A DNA stretch of 64,000 nucleotides from Gracilimonas amylolytica (GTDB taxonomy: Bacteria; Bacteroidota; Rhodothermia; Balneolales; Balneolaceae). The stretch covers positions 62,629 through 126,628 of the forward strand of contig NZ_PQBS01000034.1 of assembly GCF_002911695.1 (NCBI RefSeq), written 5' to 3'. The position numbers were made by a program, and so were the translations under genes. The notes beneath the pieces are model-generated. The model saw only the letters and a program-made list of their open reading frames with translations. It did not search any database and was not told the DNA's origin. Position 1 is the first letter of the stretch; each line of letters opens with the position of its first letter. Shown here piece by piece: positions 53,802 to 61,734 of the stretch.

Positions 53802-54503
53802 ATGAAAGGCATAATTCTGGCAGGCGGTACCGGTTCAAGATTGTACCCACTTACAAAGGTAACGAACAAGCATTTGTTGCCGGTTGGCGACAAACCCATG
53901 ATCTACCATCCCATTGAAAAACTTACGGATGTTGGAATTGATGAGATCCTGATCGTGACGGGTACCGAACATATGGGGGCCGTGGTCAATCTATTAGGAT
54001 CCGGAAAGGATTTTGGATGTCGGTTCACCTATAAAGTACAGGATGAAGCAGGGGGCATTGCACAAGCCCTTGGACTGGCTGAAAATTTTGCCGGTAAGGA
54101 ACCCGTTTTAGTGATCCTTGGAGATAATATTTTTGAATCATCGCTGAAGGAAGCTGTCAACGATTACCCGGGCAAGGGAGCACAGATCCTGATTCAGGAA
54201 GTACCCGACCCCAAACGGTATGGGGTGGCAGAGTTGGACGGAGATAGGGTTGTCTCCATTGAGGAAAAACCTAAGGAACCAAGATCAAGTTATGCCGTCA
54301 CCGGGATCTATTTTTATGATGCCACGGTGTTTGATTGCATCAAAACTCTGAAGCCGTCGGGAAGAGGTGAACTGGAGATCACTGACGTAAATAATTACTA
54401 CATCCAAAAAGGAGAAATGAAGAGTTCTATCCTTAAAGGGTGGTGGACCGATGCCGGTACGCCTGAATCCTACCAAATCGCCAATGAACTGGTAAGGAGC
54501 TGA
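53802..54503 (+). CDS. rfbA: Glucose-1-phosphate thymidylyltransferase (short form)
   Basis: A 233-residue nucleotidyltransferase that makes dTDP-glucose from glucose-1-phosphate and dTTP. The signature GIILAGGTGSRLYPLTKVTN is followed by KHLLPVGDKPMIYHPIE, ILGDNIFES and the GRGELEITDVNNYY region. It lacks the C-terminal helical part of the 290-residue RmlA, so it is the short type common in Bacteroidota and Archaea. It is the first gene of a complete dTDP-rhamnose operon (A-D-C-B). The promoter should lie in the 176-bp gap shared with the divergent adhesin gene. Confidence 0.93.
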   Translation: MKGIILAGGTGSRLYPLTKVTNKHLLPVGDKPMIYHPIEKLTDVGIDEILIVTGTEHMGAVVNLLGSGKDFGCRFTYKVQDEAGGIAQALGLAENFAGKEPVLVILGDNIFESSLKEAVNDYPGKGAQILIQEVPDPKRYGVAELDGDRVVSIEEKPKEPRSSYAVTGIYFYDATVFDCIKTLKPSGRGELEITDVNNYYIQKGEMKSSILKGWWTDAGTPESYQIANELVRS

Positions 54504-54505
54504 TC

Positions 54506-55369
54506 ATGCGAATATTAATCACCGGTGGCAATGGACAGCTGGGCAGTGAGTGGGTCTATTTTCTTAACAAACAAGGCGTGGAGTTTATAGCTCTTCCTTC
54601 CTCTGATCTGGATATTACTGATCATGCGGATGTAAGACGCGTACTGAACAACTTACGGCCTGATCTCATCATCAATTGTGCGGCTTATACAAAAGTGGAT
54701 CAGGCTGAAGATGAAAAGGAGAAAGCCTTTGCCGTCAATGCAGACGGAGTTAAAAACCTGGCTGATTACTGCGCAGAACACAAGATCAAACTCATCCATT
54801 TTTCAACGGATTATGTGTTTGAGGGCAGTCTTGAAGATAAAGATCGGCTACCTGAAGGATATCCGGAGGATCACCCCACCAGTCCCATCAATGCCTATGG
54901 AGAAAGTAAACTGGCCGGTGAAGTGAGTATTCTTAACTCGGGATGTGATCACCTTATCATCCGGGTATCCTGGCTGTGCGGGCGATTTGGAAATAATTTT
55001 GTTAAATCTATGATCCGGTTGGGAAAAGAGCGGGATGAGTTGAACATAGTGAATGATCAGTTCGGAAGTCCGACTTTTGCAGACAATGTGGTTGAAAACA
55101 CCTGGCATCTGATCGATCAAAACATATCAGGACTTTATCATATCACCTCAAGGGGAATGATAACCTGGTATGACCTGGCTCAGGCTATTTTCAAAAAGAC
55201 CGGAGAGCCGGTTAAAGTAAAGCCCATTTCAAGTTCTGAATATCCAACCAAAACCAAACGTCCAGCGTTTTCATTACTTTCCACAAAAAAGATCGCTGCC
55301 GTTCCCGGAATAACCTTAACAGACTGGCAGGAAGGGTTGCACAAACTGCTGGCAAATATTGATACATGA
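54506..55369 (+). CDS. rfbD: dTDP-4-dehydrorhamnose reductase
   Basis: A 287-residue NAD(P)H-dependent SDR enzyme for the last step to dTDP-L-rhamnose. The nucleotide-binding motif is GGNGQLGSEW, the catalytic motif YGESKLAGE carries Tyr and Lys, and the STDYVFEG motif is typical of RmlD. It starts 2 bp after the rfbA stop and overlaps rfbC by 4 bp (ATGA). Confidence 0.96.
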   Translation: MRILITGGNGQLGSEWVYFLNKQGVEFIALPSSDLDITDHADVRRVLNNLRPDLIINCAAYTKVDQAEDEKEKAFAVNADGVKNLADYCAEHKIKLIHFSTDYVFEGSLEDKDRLPEGYPEDHPTSPINAYGESKLAGEVSILNSGCDHLIIRVSWLCGRFGNNFVKSMIRLGKERDELNIVNDQFGSPTFADNVVENTWHLIDQNISGLYHITSRGMITWYDLAQAIFKKTGEPVKVKPISSSEYPTKTKRPAFSLLSTKKIAAVPGITLTDWQEGLHKLLANIDT

Positions 55370-55911
55370 ACATAACAGCTACCAGAATTCCAGATGTAAA
55401 GATCATCGAGCCACGGGTTTTTGAAGACGACCGTGGATATTTTTATGAAGCTTATCGGGAATCCGTTTTGAAGGATGCCGGAATTGATAAACATTTTGTA
55501 CAGGATAATGTGTCGCGGTCGTACCACAATGCCATTCGCGGCTTGCATTATCAGATCGAAAACCCTCAAGCCAAACTGGTACAGTGCCTGAGTGGAACCA
55601 TTCTGGATGTGGCTGTGGATATCCGTAAGGAATCTAAGTCTTTTGGGAATTATGTGGCCATAAAGCTTTCTGATGTCAGTAAACGCATGCTGTATATTCC
55701 TGAGGGATTTGCGCACGGATTTTCGGTACTTTCTGATGAAGCCATCGTGGCCTACAAATGCTCGGATTACTACAACCGGGAAGGCGAACGCGGTATTCGC
55801 TGGGATGACCCGACCATCCGTATCAACTGGGATGTTGACCGCCCAATACTATCAGAAAAGGACCGAAAATTGCCATTACTTTCATCCGTTAACGAAGAAG
55901 ATCTTTTTTAG
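55366..55911 (+). CDS. rfbC: dTDP-4-dehydrorhamnose 3,5-epimerase
   Basis: A 181-residue cupin-fold epimerase acting on dTDP-4-keto-6-deoxyglucose. Family motifs are FEDDRGYFYEAY, RGLHYQIENPQAKLVQC with the catalytic His, DVAVDIRKES and YIPEGFAHGFSVLSD with the conserved Tyr/His. It overlaps rfbD by 4 bp and ends 2 bp before rfbB. Confidence 0.97.
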   Translation: MNITATRIPDVKIIEPRVFEDDRGYFYEAYRESVLKDAGIDKHFVQDNVSRSYHNAIRGLHYQIENPQAKLVQCLSGTILDVAVDIRKESKSFGNYVAIKLSDVSKRMLYIPEGFAHGFSVLSDEAIVAYKCSDYYNREGERGIRWDDPTIRINWDVDRPILSEKDRKLPLLSSVNEEDLF

Positions 55912-55913
55912 AT

Positions 55914-56918
55914 ATGAGGATAATTGTTACCGGTGGAGCCGGATTTATTGGATCCAACTTGATCCTGAGGTTGTATGAAAAATACCCGGATTGGGAGATC
56001 TTTAATATTGATAAACTGACCTACGCATCCGATCAATCATACCTGAAGCCCCTGAAAGACTCAGGTAGGTATTACTTTAAAAAAGTGGATCTGGTAAACC
56101 GGAATGAAGTGCACGATGTGATCAAGACATTCAAACCACAGGGGGTCTTTCACCTTGCGGCTGAATCACACGTGGATAATTCCATAAAGGGTCCTGAGCC
56201 GTTTATACAATCCAATATTGTGGGAACATTCAACATCCTGGAAGAATGCAGGCAGCTTTGGAAGGAGGATGAGGAGAGCTGGAAAAACAATCGGTTCCTG
56301 CACGTATCTACGGATGAAGTGTACGGGGAACTGGAAGATGACGGCTATTTCACTGAGGCTACACCATATGCCCCGAATTCTCCGTATTCAGCCTCTAAGG
56401 CAAGCAGTGATTTTATTGTTCGTTCCTATTATCAGACCTACAGAATGAATGTGGTGACGACCAATTGTTCAAATAACTACGGCCCACATCAACATGATGA
56501 AAAGCTAATACCCGTGGTGATCAGGAATGCCATCGATCACAATGAGATTCCGGTGTATGGAAAGGGAGAGAATGTACGCGACTGGCTGTTTGTACACGAT
56601 CATAACGACGCCCTTGATGTGGCCTTTCATAAAGGAATAGCCGGAGAGACCTACAATATTGGCGGCAACAATGAATGGAAGAACATCGACCTTGTACGAA
56701 CGATCTGTGACATTCTGAATGAAGAGATTGGTGAAGGTCCGAAGGGAGATTACAAGAATCTGATCACCTTTGTAGAAGATCGCCTCGGACACGATTTCCG
56801 TTATGCCATTGATGCCTCAAAGGTTAAGAATGAGCTGGGTTGGGAACCATCTCAGGATTTTAACGGAATGCTTAGGCAGACAATTTTGTGGTACGTAAAC
56901 AAGTACAAAGCGAACTAA
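55914..56918 (+). CDS. rfbB: dTDP-glucose 4,6-dehydratase
   Basis: A 334-residue extended SDR enzyme for the second step of dTDP-rhamnose synthesis. The NAD motif is TGGAGFIGSN, with STDEVYGE, the catalytic YSASKASSDF and the NCSNNYGPHQ motif of RmlB. It ends the four-gene operon. dTDP-L-rhamnose feeds O-antigen or surface glycan; no glycosyltransferase is in the window, so the acceptor is unknown. Confidence 0.97.
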   Translation: MRIIVTGGAGFIGSNLILRLYEKYPDWEIFNIDKLTYASDQSYLKPLKDSGRYYFKKVDLVNRNEVHDVIKTFKPQGVFHLAAESHVDNSIKGPEPFIQSNIVGTFNILEECRQLWKEDEESWKNNRFLHVSTDEVYGELEDDGYFTEATPYAPNSPYSASKASSDFIVRSYYQTYRMNVVTTNCSNNYGPHQHDEKLIPVVIRNAIDHNEIPVYGKGENVRDWLFVHDHNDALDVAFHKGIAGETYNIGGNNEWKNIDLVRTICDILNEEIGEGPKGDYKNLITFVEDRLGHDFRYAIDASKVKNELGWEPSQDFNGMLRQTILWYVNKYKAN

Positions 56919-56980
56919 GTAATTCTGATTTTGGAATGTTTGTCTGATCCAAATATCGGCAGGTATGATTCTTAGAATCT

Positions 56981-57006
56981 CGTTCCAAACGCTATGCGTT
57001 GGAGCG
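56981..57006. repeat. Short palindromic intergenic repeat
   Basis: CGTTCCAAACGC, a short loop, then GCGTTGGAGCG form a near-perfect hairpin in the 123-bp gap after rfbB. It resembles palindromes on a GTTCCAACGC/GCGTTGGAAC theme that are often scattered between genes. It has no T tract, so it is probably not a terminator. Confidence 0.5.
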
Positions 57007-57041
57007 CTAATATGTAAATTTATAATTCTAAAGCTAATACA

Positions 57042-57515
57042 ATGAGCGATAGACAATATTGGTTAATGAAATCGGAACCGGATGATTACAGTATCGATGA
57101 CCTGAAAAAGGATGGTGAAACTCCCTGGACCGGTGTGCGAAACTATGGTGCCCGAAACTTCATGCGCGACGATATGAATGTGGGAGATGGGGTTCTGTTT
57201 TATCATTCCAACATCTCAACCCCGGTAATTGTGGGAACCATGGAAGTTTCGAGTGAACCGTATCCTGATCCGCTTCAGTTTGATCCAAGTTCTAAGTACT
57301 TCGATGAAAAAAGTACCGAAAGTGATCCCCGATGGCAGCTGGTGGATGTGAAATTTACTCAGAAGTTCGAAAACCCGGTTACCCGCGATGCCATGAAAGA
57401 GGAAGCTGCATTAGATAACATGGAGCTATTCAGGCTTGGTCGATACTCCATCACTCCGGTCACTGAAAGTGAATGGAAGAAGATCCACGAAATGGCCGGC
57501 GCCGACCCAAAATAG
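57042..57515 (+). CDS. EVE domain-containing protein
   Basis: A 157-residue protein made of a single EVE (PUA-like) domain: YWLMKSEPDDYSIDDLKK, TGVRNYGARNFMRDDM and DGVLFYHSNISTPVIVG are conserved family blocks. EVE domains are thought to recognise modified bases in RNA or DNA; the closest eukaryotic relative is thymocyte nuclear protein 1. No restriction or antiphage gene is next to it, so a defence role is not supported here. A terminator follows 12 bp after the stop. Confidence 0.93.
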   Translation: MSDRQYWLMKSEPDDYSIDDLKKDGETPWTGVRNYGARNFMRDDMNVGDGVLFYHSNISTPVIVGTMEVSSEPYPDPLQFDPSSKYFDEKSTESDPRWQLVDVKFTQKFENPVTRDAMKEEAALDNMELFRLGRYSITPVTESEWKKIHEMAGADPK

Positions 57516-57527
57516 ATCAATATTTAG

Positions 57528-57567
57528 ATGCTGAGATCATTACCTGATCTCAGCATTTCTTTCTTCT
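57528..57567 (+). terminator. Rho-independent terminator after the EVE gene
   Basis: ATGCTGAGATC (57528-57538) pairs perfectly with GATCTCAGCAT (57546-57556), followed by a pyrimidine-rich TTCTTTCTTCT tract. Confidence 0.85.
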
Positions 57568-57670
57568 CGCGAGCGTTTCAACCGAACTCATGTTTATAAA
57601 GAAGGCTATTCCTAGATGATACGCCTGAAGCGTTATTTAAATATGGATAATAGTGACGGAGTGAATTGAT

Positions 57671-58603
57671 ATGGAGTACAGGGAAAATAAACGTTTTGAT
57701 AAAGCTATCAGCAGAATTGGGTTTGGTGCCTGGCAACTGGGAAACAATCTCGATTTTTCTGGTATGACTGAAGAAGAAGGCATCAAGCTTGTTCGTGAAG
57801 CTGTGAATAAAGGAGTTACATTTTTTGATACAGCTCCTAATTACGGTAACGGAATGAGTGAAAAGATCCTTGGAAAAGCCTTCGAAGGTCTTGATTCGGA
57901 TATTTTCATTAATACCAAAACCGGTCATGATTGTACAGCAAAAATAGATTTTTCCCTGGAAAGTATAACGCAGTCTATTTACAAGAGTTTAGATGCGTTA
58001 AAACGCGAAACGCTGGATTCAGTTATTCTGCATAACCCTGACGGGGAAATTCTGAGGGGAGAGACAGAGCATTACTCTCGTTTGATCTCACTCAAAAAGC
58101 AGGGTGTGATTGATGGGTATGGCGTAAGTATAGACACTCCGGAAGAATTAAGGTGGGTTCCGGACAACAGTGACGTGGATGTCATAGAGATCATGTTCAA
58201 CATCATTCATCAATCACCTAAGATTTTATTTGATGAAGTCAGGAAAAGAGACATCCTTTTGATCGTGAAAATACCTTTTGACTCCGGATGGTTGACCGGA
58301 AAATATGACAAAAACAGTACGTTTGAAGGAATCAGGTCACGTTGGAGCAGCGGTGATATTGAGTTAAGATCAGAACTCGTTGACGAAATCAAAGAGATCG
58401 TGGGGCAAAATGACCTTGTGCCTTTAGCTTTATCATTTATCCTATCCTTTGATGCGGTAACAACGGTCATCCCTGGGATCAGAAATAAAGCACAATTAGA
58501 ATCAAATATTGATGCATTGAATTATAAGCTTGATAAAGAAACCAAGTCCCAATTAGAAGATCTATATAACTCCAGAATATCAAAACTTGATATACCCTGG
58601 TAA
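57671..58603 (+). CDS. Aldo/keto reductase
   Basis: A 310-residue NAD(P)H-dependent oxidoreductase with the AKR barrel. The catalytic tetrad can be placed: Asp and Tyr in FFDTAPNYGNGMSEKILG, Lys in INTKTGHD, and His in VILHNPDGE. The C-terminal cofactor motif VIPGIRNKAQLESNI is present. The YhdN/Tas-like layout suggests reduction of small aldehydes or ketones; the substrate is unknown. It stands alone between two gene groups on the + strand. Confidence 0.93.
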   Translation: MEYRENKRFDKAISRIGFGAWQLGNNLDFSGMTEEEGIKLVREAVNKGVTFFDTAPNYGNGMSEKILGKAFEGLDSDIFINTKTGHDCTAKIDFSLESITQSIYKSLDALKRETLDSVILHNPDGEILRGETEHYSRLISLKKQGVIDGYGVSIDTPEELRWVPDNSDVDVIEIMFNIIHQSPKILFDEVRKRDILLIVKIPFDSGWLTGKYDKNSTFEGIRSRWSSGDIELRSELVDEIKEIVGQNDLVPLALSFILSFDAVTTVIPGIRNKAQLESNIDALNYKLDKETKSQLEDLYNSRISKLDIPW

Positions 58604-58639
58604 TTATCTTTCCATCAGGTCGAAAGGAGTAGCACTTAC

Positions 58640-58658
58640 AGTGACATGATGTGTCACT
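58640..58658. promoter_or_regulatory. Palindrome upstream of rmuC
   Basis: AGTGACA-TGATG-TGTCACT is a perfect 7-bp inverted repeat with a 5-nt spacer, 58 bp before rmuC and 37 bp after the aldo/keto reductase gene. It has the size of an operator; no T tract follows. Confidence 0.3.
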
Positions 58659-58715
58659 CATCATTCGTATATTTTCAAAGAATTAAGGAAAAACAGAAAT
58701 ACAAAGAATTATCAA

Positions 58716-60047
58716 ATGGAATATTTATTGGCTTTAGCCGGCATTATTATCGGGGGAATTACCGGTTTTGCGATCGCCCACTTTAGATCGAAATCTGAAA
58801 GTTCCCGATTGGAGGAACGGAATATCAGCCTGAATGAACAGCTGGAAGAAATGGAAACTGACTTCAGTGAACTTCAGGCTAAAGGCGAACAGGAGTTAAA
58901 GGCTGAGAGAGAAAGAGCAAATGAGCTGGATAAGAAACTCGCTTCCCGAGAGGCTGATTACAGAAACCTGCAGGAGCGGCTCAACGAACAAAAGAAAGAG
59001 CTTGCAGAAATGCAGGAACAACTCACCACACAATTCGAAAACCTCGCGAATAGGATATTAGAAGAGAAATCAGAGAAATTCACAAAACAAAATAAAGAAC
59101 AGATCGATCAGCTGTTGAATCCGCTGGGTGAAAAACTGGAAGCCTTCAAAAAGAAAGTGGAAGAAACCCATAAAGATGAAGTGGAAGCCCGCGGATCCCT
59201 GAAGCAGGAATTGAAGCACTTGATGGAGCTCAATAAGACAATGAGTGAGGATGCAAAAAACTTGACCAAAGCTCTGAAAGGGGACAACAAAGCGGTTGGA
59301 GATTGGGGTGAGGTGATCCTGGAAAGGATTCTTGAGCGCTCAGGATTAACCAAAGGTCGTGAGTATGAGACTCAAAAAGGATTTTCGAAAGAAGACGGAA
59401 TGGGGCACAACAAGCCGGATGTGGTTGTGTATTTACCGGATGAGAAATATATGGTCATCGATTCCAAGGTATCTTTAAAGGCCTATGAGAAATTCAGTTC
59501 GTCTGATGATGAGAAGGAACAGCAGCAGTATCTGAAAGAACATGTTAACTCGATCCGTGCTCATGTAAAAGGGTTGAGTGGAAAGAATTACGAGCAGATC
59601 CATGGTGCTAAAAGTCCGGATTTTGTATTGCTCTTCATACCGATTGAGCCTGCTTTTAGCTCAGCGTTACAGTATGATTCTAACCTGTACTACGAAGCCT
59701 TTGATCAGAATATCGTGATTGTAAGTCCTTCAACATTACTGGCTACCCTGGCAACGATAGATAGTGTATGGAAGCAGGAATATCAGAACAAGAATGCCAT
59801 GGAGATCGCTAAAAGAGGCGGGGCGTTATACGATAAGTTTGTGCTGTTTGTAGAGAGTATGGAAGACATTGGGCAGCGTATTCGCCAAACTCAGGATAGC
59901 TATGACGAGGCCATGGGTCGACTTTCAACAGGGGCAGGTAACCTGGTTCGTCAGGCCGAGATGATCAGAAAATTGGGAGCAAAGACTTCTAAACAGTTAC
60001 CCGGTTCAATAACAGAAAATGAAGACCTGGATCAGATCGACGAATAA
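58716..60047 (+). CDS. rmuC: DNA recombination protein RmuC homolog
   Basis: A 443-residue RmuC-family protein. It has an N-terminal membrane helix (residues 3-20), a long coiled coil (about 25-180) rich in Glu, Lys and Gln, then the nuclease-like RmuC domain with GDWGEVILERILERSGL, KPDVVVYLPDEKYMVIDSKV and VSPSTLLATLATIDSVWKQE. E. coli RmuC limits recombination at inverted repeats. The D-x(n)-DSK motif suggests a PD-(D/E)XK-like core. Confidence 0.95.
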   Translation: MEYLLALAGIIIGGITGFAIAHFRSKSESSRLEERNISLNEQLEEMETDFSELQAKGEQELKAERERANELDKKLASREADYRNLQERLNEQKKELAEMQEQLTTQFENLANRILEEKSEKFTKQNKEQIDQLLNPLGEKLEAFKKKVEETHKDEVEARGSLKQELKHLMELNKTMSEDAKNLTKALKGDNKAVGDWGEVILERILERSGLTKGREYETQKGFSKEDGMGHNKPDVVVYLPDEKYMVIDSKVSLKAYEKFSSSDDEKEQQQYLKEHVNSIRAHVKGLSGKNYEQIHGAKSPDFVLLFIPIEPAFSSALQYDSNLYYEAFDQNIVIVSPSTLLATLATIDSVWKQEYQNKNAMEIAKRGGALYDKFVLFVESMEDIGQRIRQTQDSYDEAMGRLSTGAGNLVRQAEMIRKLGAKTSKQLPGSITENEDLDQIDE

Positions 60048-60085
60048 AGGTTTTCCGTACCTGATCCGATCATTGAATGAGCTTA

Positions 60086-60703
60086 TCACTCCGGAGGCAT
60101 CGTTCTAAACACCCGATCCCAAAGAGTTGTGGAGATCCCGAAGGCTTTTTCAGGGTATTTATAATGATGCAGGGCGTGGTGCTTGTAATTTGATCTCAAA
60201 TAAGAAGGCACCGGAGTGGTGTGAGTTTTGTAGTGTATTCGGGTATACAGCAAATAACCCAGAATGAAGCCCGGCAGGAACAGATACACAAATTCTCCCA
60301 TGACCAGCAGGTAGACCAGGTATAACAATCCCAGGATCATAAGTCCGGGTACGGGAGGCATGATGAGTCGTTCTGTGTCACGAGGGTACTCATGGTGCAC
60401 GCCATGCAGGGTATAAGCCAGTTTTTGGGCAAAAGTTGACTCCGGGAAGTATTCATCAATATGGAACAAATACCGGTGTGCAAAGTATTCAAAAAATGTC
60501 CAGAAGAATAGGGCAAAAACAAATATTAAGGCGCCGACCCAAAATTGATCAACGACCGCTCGTTGGATGCCAATATATAGCAAAACAATTCCGAGGGTAG
60601 AGTACGTTATGGCAGATACGATTGGTGGAGCTTTGGTTAGGGGTTCCAAAAAGGAGTTCTCGAATAATATTCCTTGTCCCTGATTTTTGATCTCTCTATG
60701 CAT
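60086..60703 (-). CDS. Fatty acid hydroxylase/sterol desaturase family protein
   Basis: A 205-residue membrane di-iron enzyme. Three or four TM helices are interleaved with the His motifs AHRYLFH, HGVHHEYP and NYKHHALHHYKYPEKAFG, plus RIHYKTHTTP, matching the eight-His pattern of the family. The WDRVFRT end is typical. Members 2-hydroxylate sphingolipid or ceramide fatty acids or act on carotenoids; the exact substrate here is unknown. It is the only - strand gene in this stretch and is divergent from mtgA. Confidence 0.93.
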   Translation of the reverse strand: MHREIKNQGQGILFENSFLEPLTKAPPIVSAITYSTLGIVLLYIGIQRAVVDQFWVGALIFVFALFFWTFFEYFAHRYLFHIDEYFPESTFAQKLAYTLHGVHHEYPRDTERLIMPPVPGLMILGLLYLVYLLVMGEFVYLFLPGFILGYLLYTRIHYKTHTTPVPSYLRSNYKHHALHHYKYPEKAFGISTTLWDRVFRTMPPE

Positions 60704-60798
60704 GGCGTTTTAAGTTTGTTCCCGATTGTTATATAGATTATACGATATTGACAAATGTTTTAAAAAGTAGAATAAACAGCAAGTGTTTATTAGTAGAA

Positions 60799-61665
60799 AT
60801 GAAGGATAAACAACTGAATACCAATAAAAAACAGGCACTCTTCATCCATTATATTAAAATAATAGGTGGTGTACTGTTAGGATGGTCGTTTTGGTTTATG
60901 GTATTGGTGCTCATGCTCAGATGGGTTGAACCTCCTTTCACAGCATTTACTTTGCAGGAAAATTGGGAAGAACTTGGGAATGAACGATATGATCTAAGAC
61001 AAACATGGGTGCCACCAAATGAACTTCCGGAGCATCTCAAACTGGCGGTCATTGCATCCGAAGATCAGCGTTTTTATTCGCATTGGGGATTAGACCTGGC
61101 TTCTATAGATAAGGCCCTCGAAGAAAAAGAAAATAGAGGGCGTATTCGTGGAGCCAGCACGATCACCCAGCAGGTCGCTAAGAATTTATTTCTGTGGCCG
61201 GCTCAAAGTTATTTCAGAAAAGGTATCGAAGCTGGGATCGCCATACTTCTGGAATTGCTATGGACCAAGGAACGGATCATAGAAGTGTATTTGAATATTG
61301 CAGAATTTGGTCCGGGTATGTTTGGAGTGAGTGCAGCATCTGAATTTTACTTTGGCAAATCACCTGCACAATTAACCCCTGAAGAATCTGCCCGAATGGC
61401 CACAGTTCTGCCAAATCCAAAGCTTATTGAGCCTGAACCTGCATCAGAGTATGTAACGGAAAGAAGCCTGTGGATCCTCAGAAATATGGAACAGCTCAGT
61501 GGTCTTTCTTTTTTACCTGAACCAAAACCGGATACCGTTCTGAGATCAGTACCCGATTCAGTTGATATTAAGTTAGACTCCCTGATCAGAATAGATTCTA
61601 TTCCCGATCTGAAAACCTCGGATTCCCTTTATCCAGCTGTTTTAGATAGTATTAGACGCTTCTAA
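60799..61665 (+). CDS. mtgA: Monofunctional biosynthetic peptidoglycan transglycosylase
   Basis: A 288-residue GT51 enzyme that polymerises lipid II into glycan strands. A TM helix lies at about 18-40. The catalytic Glu is in VIASEDQRFYSHWGLD, followed by RGASTITQQVAKNLFLWPAQ and the second Glu region WTKERIIEVYLNIAEFGPGM. No transpeptidase domain follows. A 45-residue Asp/Ser/Pro-rich tail is an unusual addition. I chose the ATG at 60799; a TTG at 60748 would add 17 residues before the charged N-terminus. Confidence 0.95.
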   Translation: MKDKQLNTNKKQALFIHYIKIIGGVLLGWSFWFMVLVLMLRWVEPPFTAFTLQENWEELGNERYDLRQTWVPPNELPEHLKLAVIASEDQRFYSHWGLDLASIDKALEEKENRGRIRGASTITQQVAKNLFLWPAQSYFRKGIEAGIAILLELLWTKERIIEVYLNIAEFGPGMFGVSAASEFYFGKSPAQLTPEESARMATVLPNPKLIEPEPASEYVTERSLWILRNMEQLSGLSFLPEPKPDTVLRSVPDSVDIKLDSLIRIDSIPDLKTSDSLYPAVLDSIRRF

Positions 61666-61734
61666 GCAAAAACCCGAGCGATAATTCCTATTTTTTGTGA
61701 TCACAATGTATTTAGATAAAACCCGATCGGTTAT

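Noticed and set aside
57042-57515. EVE protein as part of an antiphage or modified-base restriction system
   Set aside because: EVE domains can occur in such systems, but the neighbours are rhamnose synthesis and an aldo/keto reductase, with no nuclease or helicase partner.
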